Source of the DNA: Aldrovandia affinis
Taxonomy: Eukaryota > Chordata > Actinopteri > Notacanthiformes > Halosauridae
Reading direction: 5' to 3'
Length of the DNA stretch: 64,000 bases
Assembly (NCBI GenBank): GCA_029706075.1
Contig: JAINUG010000208.1
Coordinates: 372,001-436,000 of the forward strand
Shown here: piece after piece, positions 1-12,665 of the stretch
How positions within the stretch are numbered: position 1 is the stretch's first letter
Layout: each line of letters opens with the position of its first letter
Notes under the pieces: model-generated
The model's database searches: none
Told to the model about the DNA's origin: nothing
What the model saw: the letters and a program-made list of their open reading frames with translations, nothing else
Program-made: the position numbers and the translations under genes

Positions 1-41
<41 letters not shown>

Positions 42-570
42 ATCGTCTTTCATTATTACACTCAGTCTTTTCCAGCTCTCAGACCATAATAATGATAATA
101 TCCACCACGGCGATGAAGCTGAAGATGAAGATAGGGAGTGACATCAGTAGACGCTGTGCTAGTGACAGGTCGCTCTAATGAGGACAAAGCTGGCAGCTCA
201 GTTATCAGCCCTAACGATGAGGGTTGATGTGTGATGAGTGAAAGGCAGCATAGAAAGGAGAGGAGATGGGGAGAGAAGAGGAGAGGAAAAAAAGCAATGA
301 AAAACTTTTATGAAACGAGTAAATGAAATTGCAGCAAACAAAAATGGACTCTGTGTGGGGTGTCACTGGATCAAGAGAGAGAGACAGAGAGAGAGAGAGA
401 GAAAAATAGGAAGAGAGAAGGCAGAGGGGAGGGGTAGAGAGGATGAGGGATTCATCAGTAATTAGTTAATTAAGTTCTGTCTGTGATGTAATTAACCAGA
501 AAAATCCAAAGCCTCTGATGACTGTTCAAGTGTGGGGGCTGTGTTTCCAACAGGAGAGAGTGGATCATTT

Positions 571-734
571 GTGTTACTGGACTGGACTCTCTCAGTGTTA
601 CTGGACTGGACTCTCTCAGTGTTACTGGACTGGACTCTCAGTGTTACTGGACTGGACTCTCTCAGTGTTACTGGACTGGACTCTCAGTGTTACTGGACTG
701 GACTCTCTCAGTGTTACTGGACTGGACTCTCAGT
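571..734. repeat. Minisatellite, 22/24-bp units, 7 copies
   Basis: Seven copies of a unit built on GTTACTGGACTGGACTCTC start at about 571, 595, 619, 641, 665, 687 and 711. Spacing is 24 or 22 bases, set by one CT dinucleotide. It stays open in more than one frame only because it is repetitive. It is not a gene. Confidence 0.9.
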
Positions 735-1913
735 GGTTCTCGTCCTGGCTGATACGGTCGTGTTCCCTAGCCCGGGTGGTCCAGACCCCTCAAAGCCAGC
801 ATCCGGTTGTGGAGAGAGTTTCCACCCTGTGAATTTACTGTGTCTCTACAGCTTACCCCTATAAACCACTTGCCCACCCCACTAGATTCAGGAGTACTTC
901 ACCTGGGAAAAGGGGGAGGGATGGAGGGGCAGACACTACAGATCTGTCTCTCATCCACATACGCTGTGAACAAGCTACACGCCAGCTAATGAGGTCAAAC
1001 ATGCTGGGAACATGCTAACAACATCTCACATCAGACACAGCCTTTGAACAGGATAACAGCTACCTCATGCCCTGAGCAGAAACAAACAGCAGTTCCTGTT
1101 TCCGGGGTGAGAACGTGAACACGTGCTCCTTACATGGGAATGAGTGGTACAGGATGGACGGGGGTGAGGGGGAAGGGCATATGAGCCTTAGAGAGAATTT
1201 TTTTTTTTTTTTTAAATGAAATAGATACAGACAAAAACATTCAGAGAGAGAGGGAGAGAGGGAAAACGGCAGACGGAGAGAGGGGTGGAGATGAATATTG
1301 ATGAGCTGGTGTTAATGCGTGTTGGTAAAGTGCAGTGGCGGAACACACCATTATATATAAGTGCAGGAATCCTCGGGACCAAAACAGGGTTCGAGCCAGA
1401 GAAGAAAAAGGGAGGGCGGAGGGAGTGGGCTCTTGTTTTGGAGAGGAATACAGGGTACGCCCGCCGCGCTCTCTCTCTCTCTCTCCCCACACCGGGGGAT
1501 GGTGCGTGTCCACTGTGCTTTCGCGCGAGCTGAACTTGGCCACCGCTCGCCTCCCGCTCGCCTCGCAGAAAAAAGCATTTTCTGCCCCCCCAACATCCCC
1601 CCCACCTTTATTAATTGTTTTTATTTTCTTGCTCTTTCTAACGGGTTTGCCATGCACTCTTTATGTGACTCTGTACCTGCATGATAACACCTGCCCCCTG
1701 CTGCTCCCAGGGCCTGCCAGTCCATGACGCCAGCCCACGATTGATTTTTTAATAAAACACCTAGCTTTTTTTTTAAAGACATTAATGGATTGGCCAAGTT
1801 CCAGGAATTAATTTCAGTAATTAATTTCTGGAACCACAAATCTCAAATCACATAAATGCTTGTCAGAATTTTGATGGAACGGCAGGACAATACTTCAAAC
1901 ACCGGCACTGTAT

Positions 1914-1931
1914 TGAGAGAGAGAGAGAGAA

Positions 1932-2012
<81 letters not shown>
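1914..2012. repeat. (GA)n microsatellite
   Basis: A nearly pure GA run of about 100 bases with one short AAGAA interruption near 1931. The Arg-Glu and Ser-Leu open frames across it on the two strands are artefacts of the repeat. Confidence 0.95.
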
Positions 2013-2015
<3 letters not shown>

Positions 2016-2817
2016 GGGAAAGAGGGGTTGTAGAGAGAATGAGAGAGAGCAGACAGAAGGAGAAAAAGAGCAGTAGAGTAGACAATTTGAGAAGGTGTGT
2101 GATTGTGCACTTGTACAGTAAACTCTCATGATCAGAAATACAAACAGCCTCTCTGTACCTAACCGCCTCTAAAAAAATCAGGACACAATTAACAACGTAA
2201 ATGATTTTTTTTCTTCCCTTTTCACTCCCTCTTAGAAACATAATATCTGGATCAATTAACCAGCCTACTAAGAGCAATAGGGAGGTCTGTCTATGTAACC
2301 CTCCATTGTTCAGTTTGCATGTTTAATGAATGGGTTTTGAAGTAAAATTTCAGAAGTTTTAATTGTTTTTGGGAAGTGGGGGGAAGGGGGGAGTGGCAGT
2401 TGGAGTGTGGTAATTATTAAGAAAAGAAGGCTTTAAAGTGTGGAGGATTTCGATTTTTAATTAAAAAGGAATTTGTAACTACTAGCACTTTGGAGAGACT
2501 CTGTTCAAATGCACTGTAATCCTGCATAATCATTTGCCATTTCTTTCTCTCCCTCTGTCTCCACCACTCTGTTTCTCTCCCTTTATCTCTCCCTCCCTCT
2601 CTCTCTCTCTCTCACTCCCTTTCTGAATGTCTCTGCTCCTTTGGGTCTGGGGTGTCAGAGGTTCTTTGACTCTGAGGACTGACCCACTGGGTGAGGGGGG
2701 TAAATTAATTAATTTCAGATGGGTTTCAAAAGATTAAAGCACTGGAGGCTAGAGGGGTAAGCAACAGCGCTAACATCGCTCTCTCTCTCACTCTCTCAAT
2801 CTCTCTCTAATGATTGC

Positions 2818-3500
2818 TTGGGTGTTTGTGCTGGATGTTTGTGTATGATTGTGGGTGATTGTGGATTATTGTGGATGATTGTGCTGGATGATTATGGATG
2901 ATTGTGCTGGATTATTGTTGATGATTGTGCTGGATGATTGTGAAGATTGTGCTGGATGATTGTTAGATGATTGTTAGATGATTGTGAAGATTGTGCTGGA
3001 TGATTGTTAGATGATTGTTACATGATTGTGGATGATTGTGCTGGATGATTGTGAATGATTGTGCTGGATGATTGTGAATGATTGGGCTGGATGATTGTGG
3101 ATGATTGGGTTGGATGATTGTGGATGATTGTGCTGGACGATTGTGGATGATTGGGCTGGATGATTGTGGATGATTGTGCTGGATGATTGTGGATGATTGG
3201 GCTGGATGATTGTGGATGATTGTGCTGGATGATTGTGAATGATTGTGCTGGATGATTGTGAATGATTGGGCTGGATGATTGTGGATGATTGGGTTGGATG
3301 ATTGTGGATGATTGTGCTGGACGATTGTGGATGATTGGGCTGGATGATTGTGGATGATTGTGCTGGATGATTGTGGATGATTGGGCTGGATGATTGTGGA
3401 TGATTGTGCTGGATGATTGTGAATGATTGTGCTGGATGATTGTGGATGATTGGGTTGGATGATTGTGGATGATTGTGCTGGACGATTGTGGATGATTGCA
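2818..3500. repeat. 23-bp minisatellite with higher-order structure
   Basis: The array is built from a 23-base unit containing GATGATTGTGCTGGATGATT. Variants carry GGGCTGG, GGGTTGG, GTGAATG or GGACGATT. The rare GGACGATT variant recurs at 3136, 3320 and 3481, so spacings are 184 (8 x 23) and 161 (7 x 23) bases. This shows multi-unit duplication on top of the basic repeat. Two long minus-strand frames (His/Ser/Ile-rich) cross it because 23 is not a multiple of 3 and the unit lacks stops. No gene is supported. Confidence 0.92.
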
Positions 3501-3570
3501 CTGGATCACGCAGTGATGTAGTGCTGACTCCCGGGGGTTCCACTCTCATAATGAATCACTTAACACAGTA

Positions 3571-4272
3571 ATGCTTTACTGCTTTTCTGCAACACAGGCA
3601 ATAACAGGCTTTAACTACAATATTTTAATAGAAGGAAAGCCCCTTCACTGGAAATCTTTCACTGCGAGACATATTTATTTTCTTAATGATGTGGATGATA
3701 TAAATGGAAATATCTATACTCATAACATGTTCAAAGACAAATATGCAGATATATGTACGAAACACTCTTACAGACAATTAGTGTCTGCAATACTTCACTG
3801 TGGCCTGTCCTAGTATGAAGAATCATATGTGGCTTTCGAATTGTGAAATTAATTATATAAAATATTGTCAACAAAAAGGATGCTACACATATGGAAAATG
3901 GAAAATGATGCTATTGTAGATTTTGCAATGAAGAAGAGGAGGATATCATGCATCTGTTTTGGTATTGTCCTGTAGTGGCCCCCTTTTGGCTACAGGCCAT
4001 TAGCTTACCGTTTGAATCCTTTCATGATTATTTTGGGGGGGGGGATCACTGACTCACAATACGTTGTTGAATACCATTGTCTTGCTTGGAAAGATTTTTA
4101 TTTTTAAAGCCTCAAAACCTGAATTATTATTTCTGAGTGCTTTTGAACAATTTCTTAAACATTCTTACATACTAGAAAGAATAATTGCCACTAGAAGAGG
4201 AAAGGAGTTCATTGTGTTAGAAAATAAAAGATGCTGTGTAAAGTTCAGAAATTAGCCCTTAACATACAGTAT
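3571..4272 (+). pseudogene. LINE (L1/Tx1-type) ORF2 3' end, 5' piece of a split copy
   Basis: The + strand translates to the C-terminal part of a non-LTR retrotransposon protein. It includes HWKSFTARHIYFLNDV near 3650 and a cysteine/histidine segment FCNEEEEDIMHLFWYCPVV near 3930-3970, typical of the extreme C-terminus of L1-like reverse transcriptases. Stops and shifts interrupt it. A hAT element inserted at 4281 separates it from its 3' tail at 6024-6235. The L1/Tx1 assignment is inferred from the C-terminal motif and the A-rich tail. Confidence 0.65.
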
Positions 4273-4280
4273 AACACACG

Positions 4281-6015
4281 CAGGGCCGTCTTTAGGGGGC
4301 GGCAACCAATGCGGCCGCACCAGGCCCCGCCCTTCACAGGGCCCTGCAGTGAGAAGGGAAATGAATGAATGAATTGTATTGTTATTATAATTTTTATATA
4401 TAAAATAATATATGTAAAAATATATGTATGTTTGTGACACAGGGAATACATAGCTTAAGCTTATGGCGTTTTTGAAAGTTTACGTTATAGGAAGTAGGAA
4501 GTAGTGATCCCTATGCTGCTCACGTGCAGACAGTCTGCAGGTGCAACCCGTAGCCAAGCCTGACTGCGTGGTAAAATGGCAAGCAACAGCAGAGATTGAG
4601 ACAAATTTAGAAAGTATGAGTTGGGAGCTAAAAAAATAATAAAGAAAAAGAAAAGAGAAGAAATAAATGCCAACTTGAAAGGTTCCTTGGATCGAAGAAG
4701 AGGACGACGACAACGAGGAAGAGGAAAACGGTGCTGAAGTCATCTTAGCTGAGGAGGGGGGTGCTGATTTCAGCTTAGCTGAGGGGGCTAGTGCTGCTGA
4801 CGAGAACAAACATGCTAACGCAGACCCAAACCCGAACCATGAGTCAAGTGCACCCAAAGGAGCTGACCTATTGATTATTAAAATATTTTAATTCAATGGG
4901 CAGAGTAATGGCATATTAATTATTCAATCAGTTTGCTATAGCTGGTTTGTGCGTGGTCTTGTCTGAGTATGTAAAACTTTAGCTCAGCTATTATTGTCAT
5001 CCGACTAAAACAAACCATTATGTGTCTGTGCTGCTGAGTTGTTCCATTGGCTGTTTAGGCCCACTATGCAAAGTAGACATGTGCTTTTTATGCAAATCAC
5101 AAGGCTATTCGTTGTCTTATTTCTGTATTTATGTAGGCCTAGTGTCGTGATGACTGCATGTGTTCACTGAAAGACTAAACAAAACAAAAAAAGCTATTTT
5201 GTAAATAGTTTACTCTTGTGATCAAAACATTGATATGAGACAGAATTCTGAGGCTGTTCTGTATCAAACGCCAGACAGCTCATAATCCATACACGTAGTC
5301 TTATTATGATACATGTATTGTTTTATGATACGTGTATTGTTTTTTTATGTCGTCATACATCCGTATGATCCAGTCAGATAACAGAGTTGGATACGCATAT
5401 GCTTAGTAATTTCTGTGTATATGTCACCACCACATAATAGTGACAAACTATGACAGTAACACTAACCTCTGGTTTGTCATCTGTAACATGCGTTCACGTA
5501 TTATGACAGTAACACTAACCTCTGTCTTGTCATCTGTAACATGCATTCACGTAGTAGTGACTAATGGTGAAATCACCGTTTTTCACGAAACTGGTAGCAT
5601 AAGCATTCAGTTATTCACATGATATATTCAAGAATGGCGTCGAGAAGAAATTTTCTCCAGACCTGTATCCAACTTCGTTGCAACAGTTTGGGGAATGCCC
5701 TTTTCTGAACAGAACATGCCTAAAAAATATGTGTGATGGTGTCATAAAAAACTGTGTATCGATGCACGTATCATAAAACATACGTGTAACATAACAATGC
5801 GTGTATTCATTTAATACACGTATCATAAAACAATACGTGTATCATAATAAGAATATGTGAATGGATTATGAGCTGTCTGGCGTTCGATAGTTCTGTAGTA
5901 GTGTTACTGTGACCAACAAAATAACAAAACATTGGGGTTGGCTATGATAGTTAACAGCTTGGCCCCGTGTGGGTTTACTTGCCCCAGGCCCCGCCCACCC
6001 CTTGAGACGGCCCTG
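4281..6015 (+). mobile_element. hAT DNA transposon, non-autonomous or decayed, with 8-bp target duplication
   Basis: The ends are inverted: CAGGGCCGTCTTTAGGGGG at 4281 and its near complement CCCCTTGAGACGGCCCTG ending at 6015. The flanks carry an identical 8-base duplication, AACACACG, at 4273-4280 and 6016-6023, as expected for hAT. Near 4600-4700 the + strand encodes KYELGAKKIIKKKKREE followed by NANLKGSLD, like the basic start of fish hAT (ZMYM-type) transposases. An acidic Glu/Asp stretch follows, with no intact transposase. A second element sits inside at 5262-5889. Confidence 0.85.
5262..5889. mobile_element. Long-inverted-repeat element nested in the hAT copy
   Basis: Arms of about 78 bases are inverted copies. 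The left arm (5262-5340) begins TATCAAACGCCAGACAGCTC and the right arm (5813-5889) ends with GAGCTGTCTGGCGTTCGATA. A 6-base GTTCTG flanks both sides (5256-5261 and 5890-5895) and may be the target duplication. The interior has no coding capacity but contains a 52-base tandem duplication (starts at 5451 and 5503). This looks like a foldback or MITE-type DNA element. The superfamily is not recognised. Confidence 0.75.
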
Positions 6016-6023
6016 AACACACG

Positions 6024-6235
6024 TGGTATATAGAAAAAGGTCATATAAAAGAGAACAATAAAATGTGTAATAGAGTGAATATTGGGATTTATATTTAACA
6101 CTGCTATAGTGGTGGATATATTCTTATTTGTGTTTTGTACTTTTTCGTTTGCATGTCTTTTTAAACTTTATGTTAATTGTTTCCTGTTGTATCTGTCTTA
6201 CTGTGTTGTTAATAAAAAAAAAGAAAAACTTTTTT
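6024..6235 (+). mobile_element. 3' tail of the L1-type LINE split by the hAT insertion
   Basis: Directly after the right AACACACG duplication the sequence continues as an AT-rich 3' untranslated tail. It ends in AATAAAAAAAAAAGAAAAAC, a poly(A)-like end. Together with 3571-4272 it reconstitutes one LINE copy, interrupted after it had integrated. Confidence 0.6.
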
Positions 6236-7141
6236 TAACATAGCACTCATAACATTCAGAAAATGTGTACAGTGCAACGGTCAAAGCACAGGACAAAATA
6301 AGAACTATGGTTACGGAATAACTATTCAGTTTTCGAAAATGGCTGACTCGTCAGTTTTATGGCATAAACCTGCAATTTGGTAGGCAAATAAAAGCCATGT
6401 ACACATACACACAAGCCTATACATATAGACACACAGGGAGGAAAAGCAATTAATGAAAAAAAACCAAAAACAATTAATGACTAATATTTCACCAGGCCTG
6501 AATACAGACTCACACAGTGGATCTATGGCCCGAACAACACATCCATATGTACATGGCATACTTTATCTGCCCATGAAGTAGATCGCAAATTGTTATAAAA
6601 TAATAACAAGAATAATAATATTTATTCTCTCTCTGTCTCTCTCTCTCTCTCTCCCTCTCTCCCTTTCTCTCTCTATCATTCTCCCTCTCTCCCTCTCACA
6701 CTCTCCCTCCCTCTCTGTCTTTCTCTCTCTTTCTTATACACAGTATTCTCTTGTTTATTGCGCAGCAGAAACTATCGACCTCTCCCTTATTCAGTATCTT
6801 GTAAACAGTATTATGTTTATAGGAAGAGCGGGGGGGGACAGACACTCGACAGCAAGTAATACCGTCTCTCTCTCCTCTCTCCCCTCTTGGTCCCTCTCTC
6901 CATCTTTCCCTCAGAACACACGGATTACCTCTTATCTCCTTTGAATCGCTCTGCTCATCCCTCGTTCTTTTCCACTCTATTCCTCCAGTCATATGGTCCT
7001 TCTCCCTCATCTGTTTATCCTTTGCCCTCCATATCCATCTTTCTTTATTTCTCTCCATCCCTCCATCCTGCTCTGCTAATGCAGTTTCTTGCTATTATTT
7101 TAATCTCTCCCTTTCTTGCTGTATAACACGTTTAATGTGTG

Positions 7142-7360
7142 CATTCAGTGTATATACTGTATTAACCCTCTCTCTCAGTGCAGTGTTAATATACTGGAGT
7201 GTCCAGTCAGTCAGTGTGTGTGTACTGTATTAACCCCCTCTCTCTCAGTGCAGTGTTAATGTACTGCAGTGTGCAGTCAGTGTGTATATACTGTATTAAC
7301 ACTCAATCTCAGTGCAGTGAAAATGTACTGTAGTGTCCAATAAGTCAATGTGTAAATACC
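7142..7360. repeat. Minisatellite of the TGCAGTGTTAATGTACTG family, locus A
   Basis: About three and a half copies of a 65-75 base unit carry CTCTCAGTGCAGTGTTAATGT, then GTGTGCAGTCAGTGTGT and TATACTGTATTAACCC. The same unit recurs at 40598-40645 and 57057-57170, so this is a dispersed family with local tandem growth. Nothing suggests coding. Confidence 0.8.
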
Positions 7361-8499
7361 ATCTCTCAATGTTAATTCCAATCAGTCCATGTTCTCCTCT
7401 CCATCTCTCTTTACATCTTGACAGGATAAGACAGCACTCTGTACTTGACAGGGCGTCAGAGTAAGACTGGCAGGTTAATACAGACAATCTCATAGACTGG
7501 ACTCTCCAGGGGGGGGGGGAGGGTGGAAGAGATTGATGAAAGAGAGTGAGAAACTAATTCTCACTTCACTCTGGGCTGGAAGATTAAGGAAGATTAGAGA
7601 GATAGAGCGAGGGAGAATGGGAGGGAGAGATGGAGTGATAACTTTTCCTACGTGCAGCAGCGATCTTCGAATACCTAATACCCCAAGAGAGACAGTGAAG
7701 GATAGAGAGATAAATGGATGGAGAGATAAAGAGACAGGGAGAGAGGAAGAGAAAAAGAAAATTTAGTGTCAGAAACTCATAAATTTCATCGAAAATAAGT
7801 CAAATGTGTGTGTATATGTGTGCACGTGTGTGTACACGTGTGCGTGTGTGTGTGTACCTCTATCAACCTGAGCCTCCTCCACTGTGTTCCCCCCTGACCC
7901 ATGGCCTCCCCACATAACAGGGAGCCATTTCTTGTGGTCACCTTGCAGAGGACTGTGGAGTTGTGTCCACTACACACTACACACAACACACTGCTACACA
8001 CTACACTCCACTCCACTGGTGCCACAGCAATAACTTTCCCACAAATCAGACCCCCAGTGGAGGTGATGCATGTTTGTCTCAGCAAAGCTCCAAACACAAT
8101 CTCACAAATGCAGGGAGCAGAGGAGAGGCCGTGGGCCATTCTCCATGGAACGCAGCTGCCAGAAGGCCCGTGGCGATAAACCGCTAAAATGCTCCCAGCA
8201 TGCCCCTGTGGAAAAGCTCCCAGCATGCCCTGCTTCGCTCAGGCGCCACCCCACTTAACCCAAAACACCAGGGTCAAGGCGTGGGCCGCAGATGGCCTGC
8301 TGTCCCGCCACCGGCCTGCTGTCCCACTGCTAATCTCCGAAACCCAGTTGAGAGGCTGCTCCCATACCCTTCGGCAAGGTCCCTTACCTCAGGTGCACCC
8401 CCCAAAAAATACAGCCTCTCTGACTGGCCATGGAAACTTTCTCTCGCACTTATCGAAATCTATGTTACTTATATTTCTGTTCACAAATGTACCCATATA

Positions 8500-8760
8500 C
8501 AGTGGATATAAAAGGTATTCACCCCCTTCGGCATTTTTCACATTTTATTTTCTTACTTCATGGAACCAAAATGTATTTAATTGTGATTCCTTGCCACTGA
8601 TCAAATCAAAAACAGACAGTAATTGATTGCATAAGTATTCACCCCCTTGACTTAATGCTTGGTAGAAGCACCTTTTCTCTCTTTGAATGACTCACAGCCG
8701 TAACAGCACACGACTCCGCCTTACTTACCTGTTCATGGATCTGTGTAGAGCACTCATGAT
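8500..8760. mobile_element. Tc1/mariner-like fragment
   Basis: The segment starts with TATAAAAGGTATTCACCCCC, the terminal repeat type of a common fish Tc1-like family, and repeats AAGTATTCACCCCCTTGA near 8634. It matches the start of the longer copy at 35509 over the following AT-rich stretch. No transposase reading frame remains. Confidence 0.55.
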
Positions 8761-10134
8761 TATGAGTCGCAATAAATCTGCATATATGGTATGGTTGGGA
8801 TGATAGACCAAGGTCATTGTGCAATATGTTTCACAGTACAGAGACCCAAGGTACAATAAACATCACGATATGGTCTCTTAATACATACGTATAACATTTC
8901 TACAATATGACAAAAAAATAAAATAATATTCAGTTAAAGAAAATGCACAAATATGCTGTAATTATCGTCATAGTGGTCATTATCACCATTGTCACACAGT
9001 TACTCTTCATTTTCAAATCAGTCACTTCTGTTTCTTCTTTATAGAAATAGCAAATGTAAAAAAGCAGATTGTGGAATATCAAAATAACTTTTACACATTA
9101 CACATTCTTTCCAGAAATGATCTTTTTTGATGCTTGATGAAGATCTTCATCAAATGATTGATGAAGATCTTATCTTCATCCGCTCTGTATTTTAGTTTTG
9201 GTACTCTGCGAGTATGCGCAAAACCACAATTTGCCACAGTCAATTGTAGAAACATAGACAGGCACCTAATTTTTATTTTTGCATACATTTCTATGGTTGC
9301 TATCATTATACCATTTAAAATTGCTTGTGTTTTCTTTTATTAATTGCTATTCATATATTTATTTATTCTTTATATATTATTTTCTGCATAAAGTGGATGA
9401 ACGTTATTGTGTTTGTACATGTATTTTGTATTTTGTTTGTTTTTATTATTTGATACATACTTTTGGTTTTCTGTAGTTTATTGGGGACAGGTGTTGGAAA
9501 TTAGCCTTTGGCTGTAAATACTTAATACAATGCATCTGATGCCTGTTTTTAACATTGTAACAATGCTTTTTGGTATGTCCCTGACAAATAAGTAAATATA
9601 ACAAACACACAAATAATAAATATTATAGTTACTGCTACTTTCATCTGCGGTTGTTTTTATAGCTTATGGAGAGCTAGTTAACTACATAGCCAGCTAGCTA
9701 TCTAACATCAGATTATTATCATAGATAAGTTATTGTTAAATTATAAATAGTTTTACACATTATATTCCAAACTGATATTTCTGATTTTTGTCTCATGCCA
9801 CATAAATAGGATTGATCTGTAAGTGTCAAATAGACAGAACGGGATGCTAATCGCATGCTTATCAGAAACCCAGAGCACGTACAGGGTCAAGGTAAGGGTA
9901 AGGCTTTCTGCTTGTATTAAGCTATAAGCACTATTACAATATTTATTGTAATCAGATTAGGAGAATGGCACTACTATTTGGTTGAGGGTATAGATGGTGG
10001 GGGGGCAGTCAGTGCAATAGATACTGTATGTCGAGGTCTTCCATTACAACATGACAATTTTGGGCCTTGCTGTAACGTAACTGCTGCGACTGTACACAAG
10101 AGCTGTCTGGTGGGAGTTGGTCCTCTGTGGGCAC

Positions 10135-10490
10135 CGTGGGATTTTTGAAGTAGACTGGTCTGTTTCCATGGTTACTGTATATATATATATTTTTAAATGG
10201 ACTGGTCTGATCCCACAGTGACTGTGTTATTTTTGAGGTAGACTGGTATTTTTCCATCGTTCCTGTGGTATTTTTGAGGTAGACTGGAGTTTTACCATGG
10301 CTACTGTGGTATTTTTGAGATAGACTGGTGTTTTCCCATGGTTACTGTGGTATTCTTGAGGTAGACTGGTGTTTTTCCATGTTACTGTGGTATTTTTGAA
10401 GTAGACTGGTACTTTCCCATGGTTGCTGTGGTATTTTTGAAGTAGAATGGTCTGCTTCCGCATGTACTGTGGGATTATGAAGTAGACTTG
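10135..10490. repeat. Minisatellite, about 41-bp unit
   Basis: About nine diverged copies of a unit containing TTTTTGAGGTAGACTGGTGT followed by TTTCCCATGGTTACTGTGGTA. One unit near 10170-10200 is broken by a short TA run. Minus-strand open frames here are repeat artefacts. Confidence 0.85.
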
Positions 10491-11055
10491 TGTGTCTCTG
10501 AGTCTTTACCCTGGGGAGGGTATTATGACTGAGACAAGGTCTATCCAACTTAAGCTCATCTTTCCCCCTGCTGCTTTTCTTTGTTTCTTTTCTTTAATCT
10601 GCACACAGAGACGTTAAAATGGATGAAGCTCTGCAGCACTTTGGAAATGTGCAATTCATCTGGAATTATTTTTGATAACACTTTATTTTACAGATATAAA
10701 TGGGTAATAATAGGGTAAAAACATGGTAACAATGAGTAATTGCCAGTAAAAAGAAAGACAATTACAAGAATAGTTATTATTAGGTTAGACAGACTCTAGT
10801 TTCTGCATAATTACTTAAAATAACCGCCTGATAACCATGCTTTTAACATAAAACTTGCCCACTAGAAAGGTAAGGTTATTACCATGCAGGGTGCACTGTT
10901 ATTGCTTCCCAACTACACCATACAAATACGATTGTGGTTTGTTACCCAGTAAATGAGACAGTAGTTACACTGAAACTCATCAGGACAGGAAAATGCAATA
11001 TAAACTATACACAACTATGCGATACAGATATGAATGTGTTTTTTTACCCAGTAAC

Positions 11056-11747
11056 TGTTACGTGCGGTAAATGCAGACCTGGACCCAAAAGCGGACTCGA
11101 CACGGAGATGGTAATTGCGCTCCGCTCAGGAGGCGTTTAATCAAGGAACAAATAAAAGTGACGGAAACAAGCCGTCCAAAAACAAACAGGCAAAACAGGA
11201 TTAGCCGTGCGGCTAAATAAACAAGAAACAGGGAATCCAAAAACAACCGGCAAAAAACAGGAAAGCCGTGCGGCTACTAAACAAGAAACAAAATAAACAC
11301 AGGCAGATTCAGGAATATTCGCGAAGTCAGGAACAGGTAACCAAATGAAAGCAGTGCTAGAAAAACTAGTACGCAAAGGCAATGGGCTAAACGAGTGCCG
11401 GGTTTAAATAGGCAAAAGCATTAACTAATAAGGGCAGCGTGCAGAATGTGTAGGGGAAAACAAATGTGACAGGCTGAAACGAAAACGAGGGAACAAGAAA
11501 CAGATTGGGGCAGCGTGCAGAATGTGCAGGGAACAACAATTGTGACAGGCTAAACGAAACGAGGGAACAAGAAACAGATTGGGGCAGCGTGCAGAATGTG
11601 CAGGGAAAAACAATAGACAGATTGCGGCGAAGCCGCGCCCCGCAACACAGACAACCCAGGGAGAACGCAAAAACCAGACATGACACGCAAGGAACAAAGT
11701 GGCAGAAAAACACAAGGAAAGTGAACAGGGCGGACAGCGATGTAACA
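11056..11747 (-). mobile_element. Solo LTR, family 1 copy A, with 5-bp target duplication
   Basis: The element begins TGTTACG and ends GTAACA (inverted TGTTAC...GTAACA). It is flanked by GTAAC at 11051-11055 and 11748-11752. On the minus strand a TATA-like CTATTTAAAC lies near 11405 and an ATTAAA polyadenylation-type hexamer near 11140, giving the orientation. The homologous copy at 27477-28084 shares the same landmarks. No internal retroelement genes adjoin it, so it is a solo LTR left by recombination. Long minus-strand frames inside are not genes. Confidence 0.85.
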
Positions 11748-12319
11748 GTAACAGAGATAGTAGTTGCATTAAAATTGAGTGGTGTCAGGGCTGAAAAATG
11801 CAAGACAATCCATTTCCATTTTATTCTCACGTTGTAACCAGTCAACACCATACAATCTAGACACACATAAAATACATAACATGATTTCCTCTATCAATGC
11901 AAATACAACAGTATTACGAATTTTATTACCCACAAACAATACATATGGTTTGTGGGTACCCACATCAGTACCCACGAACAATACATATAGTCAATGCAAA
12001 GTTGAATAGAGCACAGACAATAGAGTTTAAGCTTTTGGCAATTGCAAACATCTTAGTGGTGTACTATGTATATTATTATATTATTACTATGTAATTTTGT
12101 ACAAAAATTTATCAAATAAATAAAACTTTGTTATTTGCTGCAATTTCCTGTTGCATTACATATGACAATATATGAACAATATAACCCTACAAAGCCAAAC
12201 ATAACCTTGTGAATTCTATTTTTTTCCCTTTACACAGAAGGTTCCAGTTGGAAAAATTGAGTTTCCTGGTGTTATATTACAATTTTCCACCACACAGCAT
12301 GGTATGCAATCCGTGATCC

Positions 12320-12665
12320 CATGTTTTGTCGCTTTTTCCACTGCCAAGCGAACCGTACCGAACCTAAGTATCCGTGCTGAATTTAGTTACTGCTCTTGCC
12401 AGGGTACTAGCGAGCCGAACAGGGAGCTAAGGGTGGAGCTAGCAATACTGTAGACCATTGATGGGTCAAGTGCAATCGTTACAGAACCATCACACTAAAT
12501 AGACTAGCTCAGACACAACCGCCATTTTTAGATATCACAATACCAGGAGAAGATTGCGTTCCAGAACAAGAAGAAGAAACATGGAAAGTTCAGTTTGGTC
12601 TGTTCTTGAGGTGCAAGCCCTCATCAGTGTTTGGTTGGAAGATAAAAGCAAAATCCTGATGAAAA
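12320..12665 (+). mobile_element. PIF/Harbinger- or ISL2EU-like fragment
   Basis: It opens with TTTTTCCACTGCCAAGCGAA followed by CCGTACCGAACC, resembling ends of fish PIF/Harbinger-type elements. At about 12580 a short frame starts MESSVWSVLEVQALISVWLE and stops after 29 codons. It resembles the first helix of Myb/trihelix proteins carried by such transposons. The other end was not located. The call rests on pattern memory. Confidence 0.4.

Noticed and set aside
1843-2277. Minus-strand frame with a Ser-Leu repeat
   Set aside because: Produced by the (GA)n microsatellite; the opposite strand gives an Arg-Glu repeat.
3007-3549. 180-residue His/Ser/Ile-rich frame on the minus strand
   Set aside because: It is the 23-bp minisatellite read in one frame. 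Overlapping frames in the same array are equally open, and it has no domain or splice context.
11387-11866. 159-residue minus-strand frame rich in Phe, Cys and Leu
   Set aside because: It lies mainly inside a solo LTR and extends into its flank. The sister LTR at 27477 does not keep the frame.
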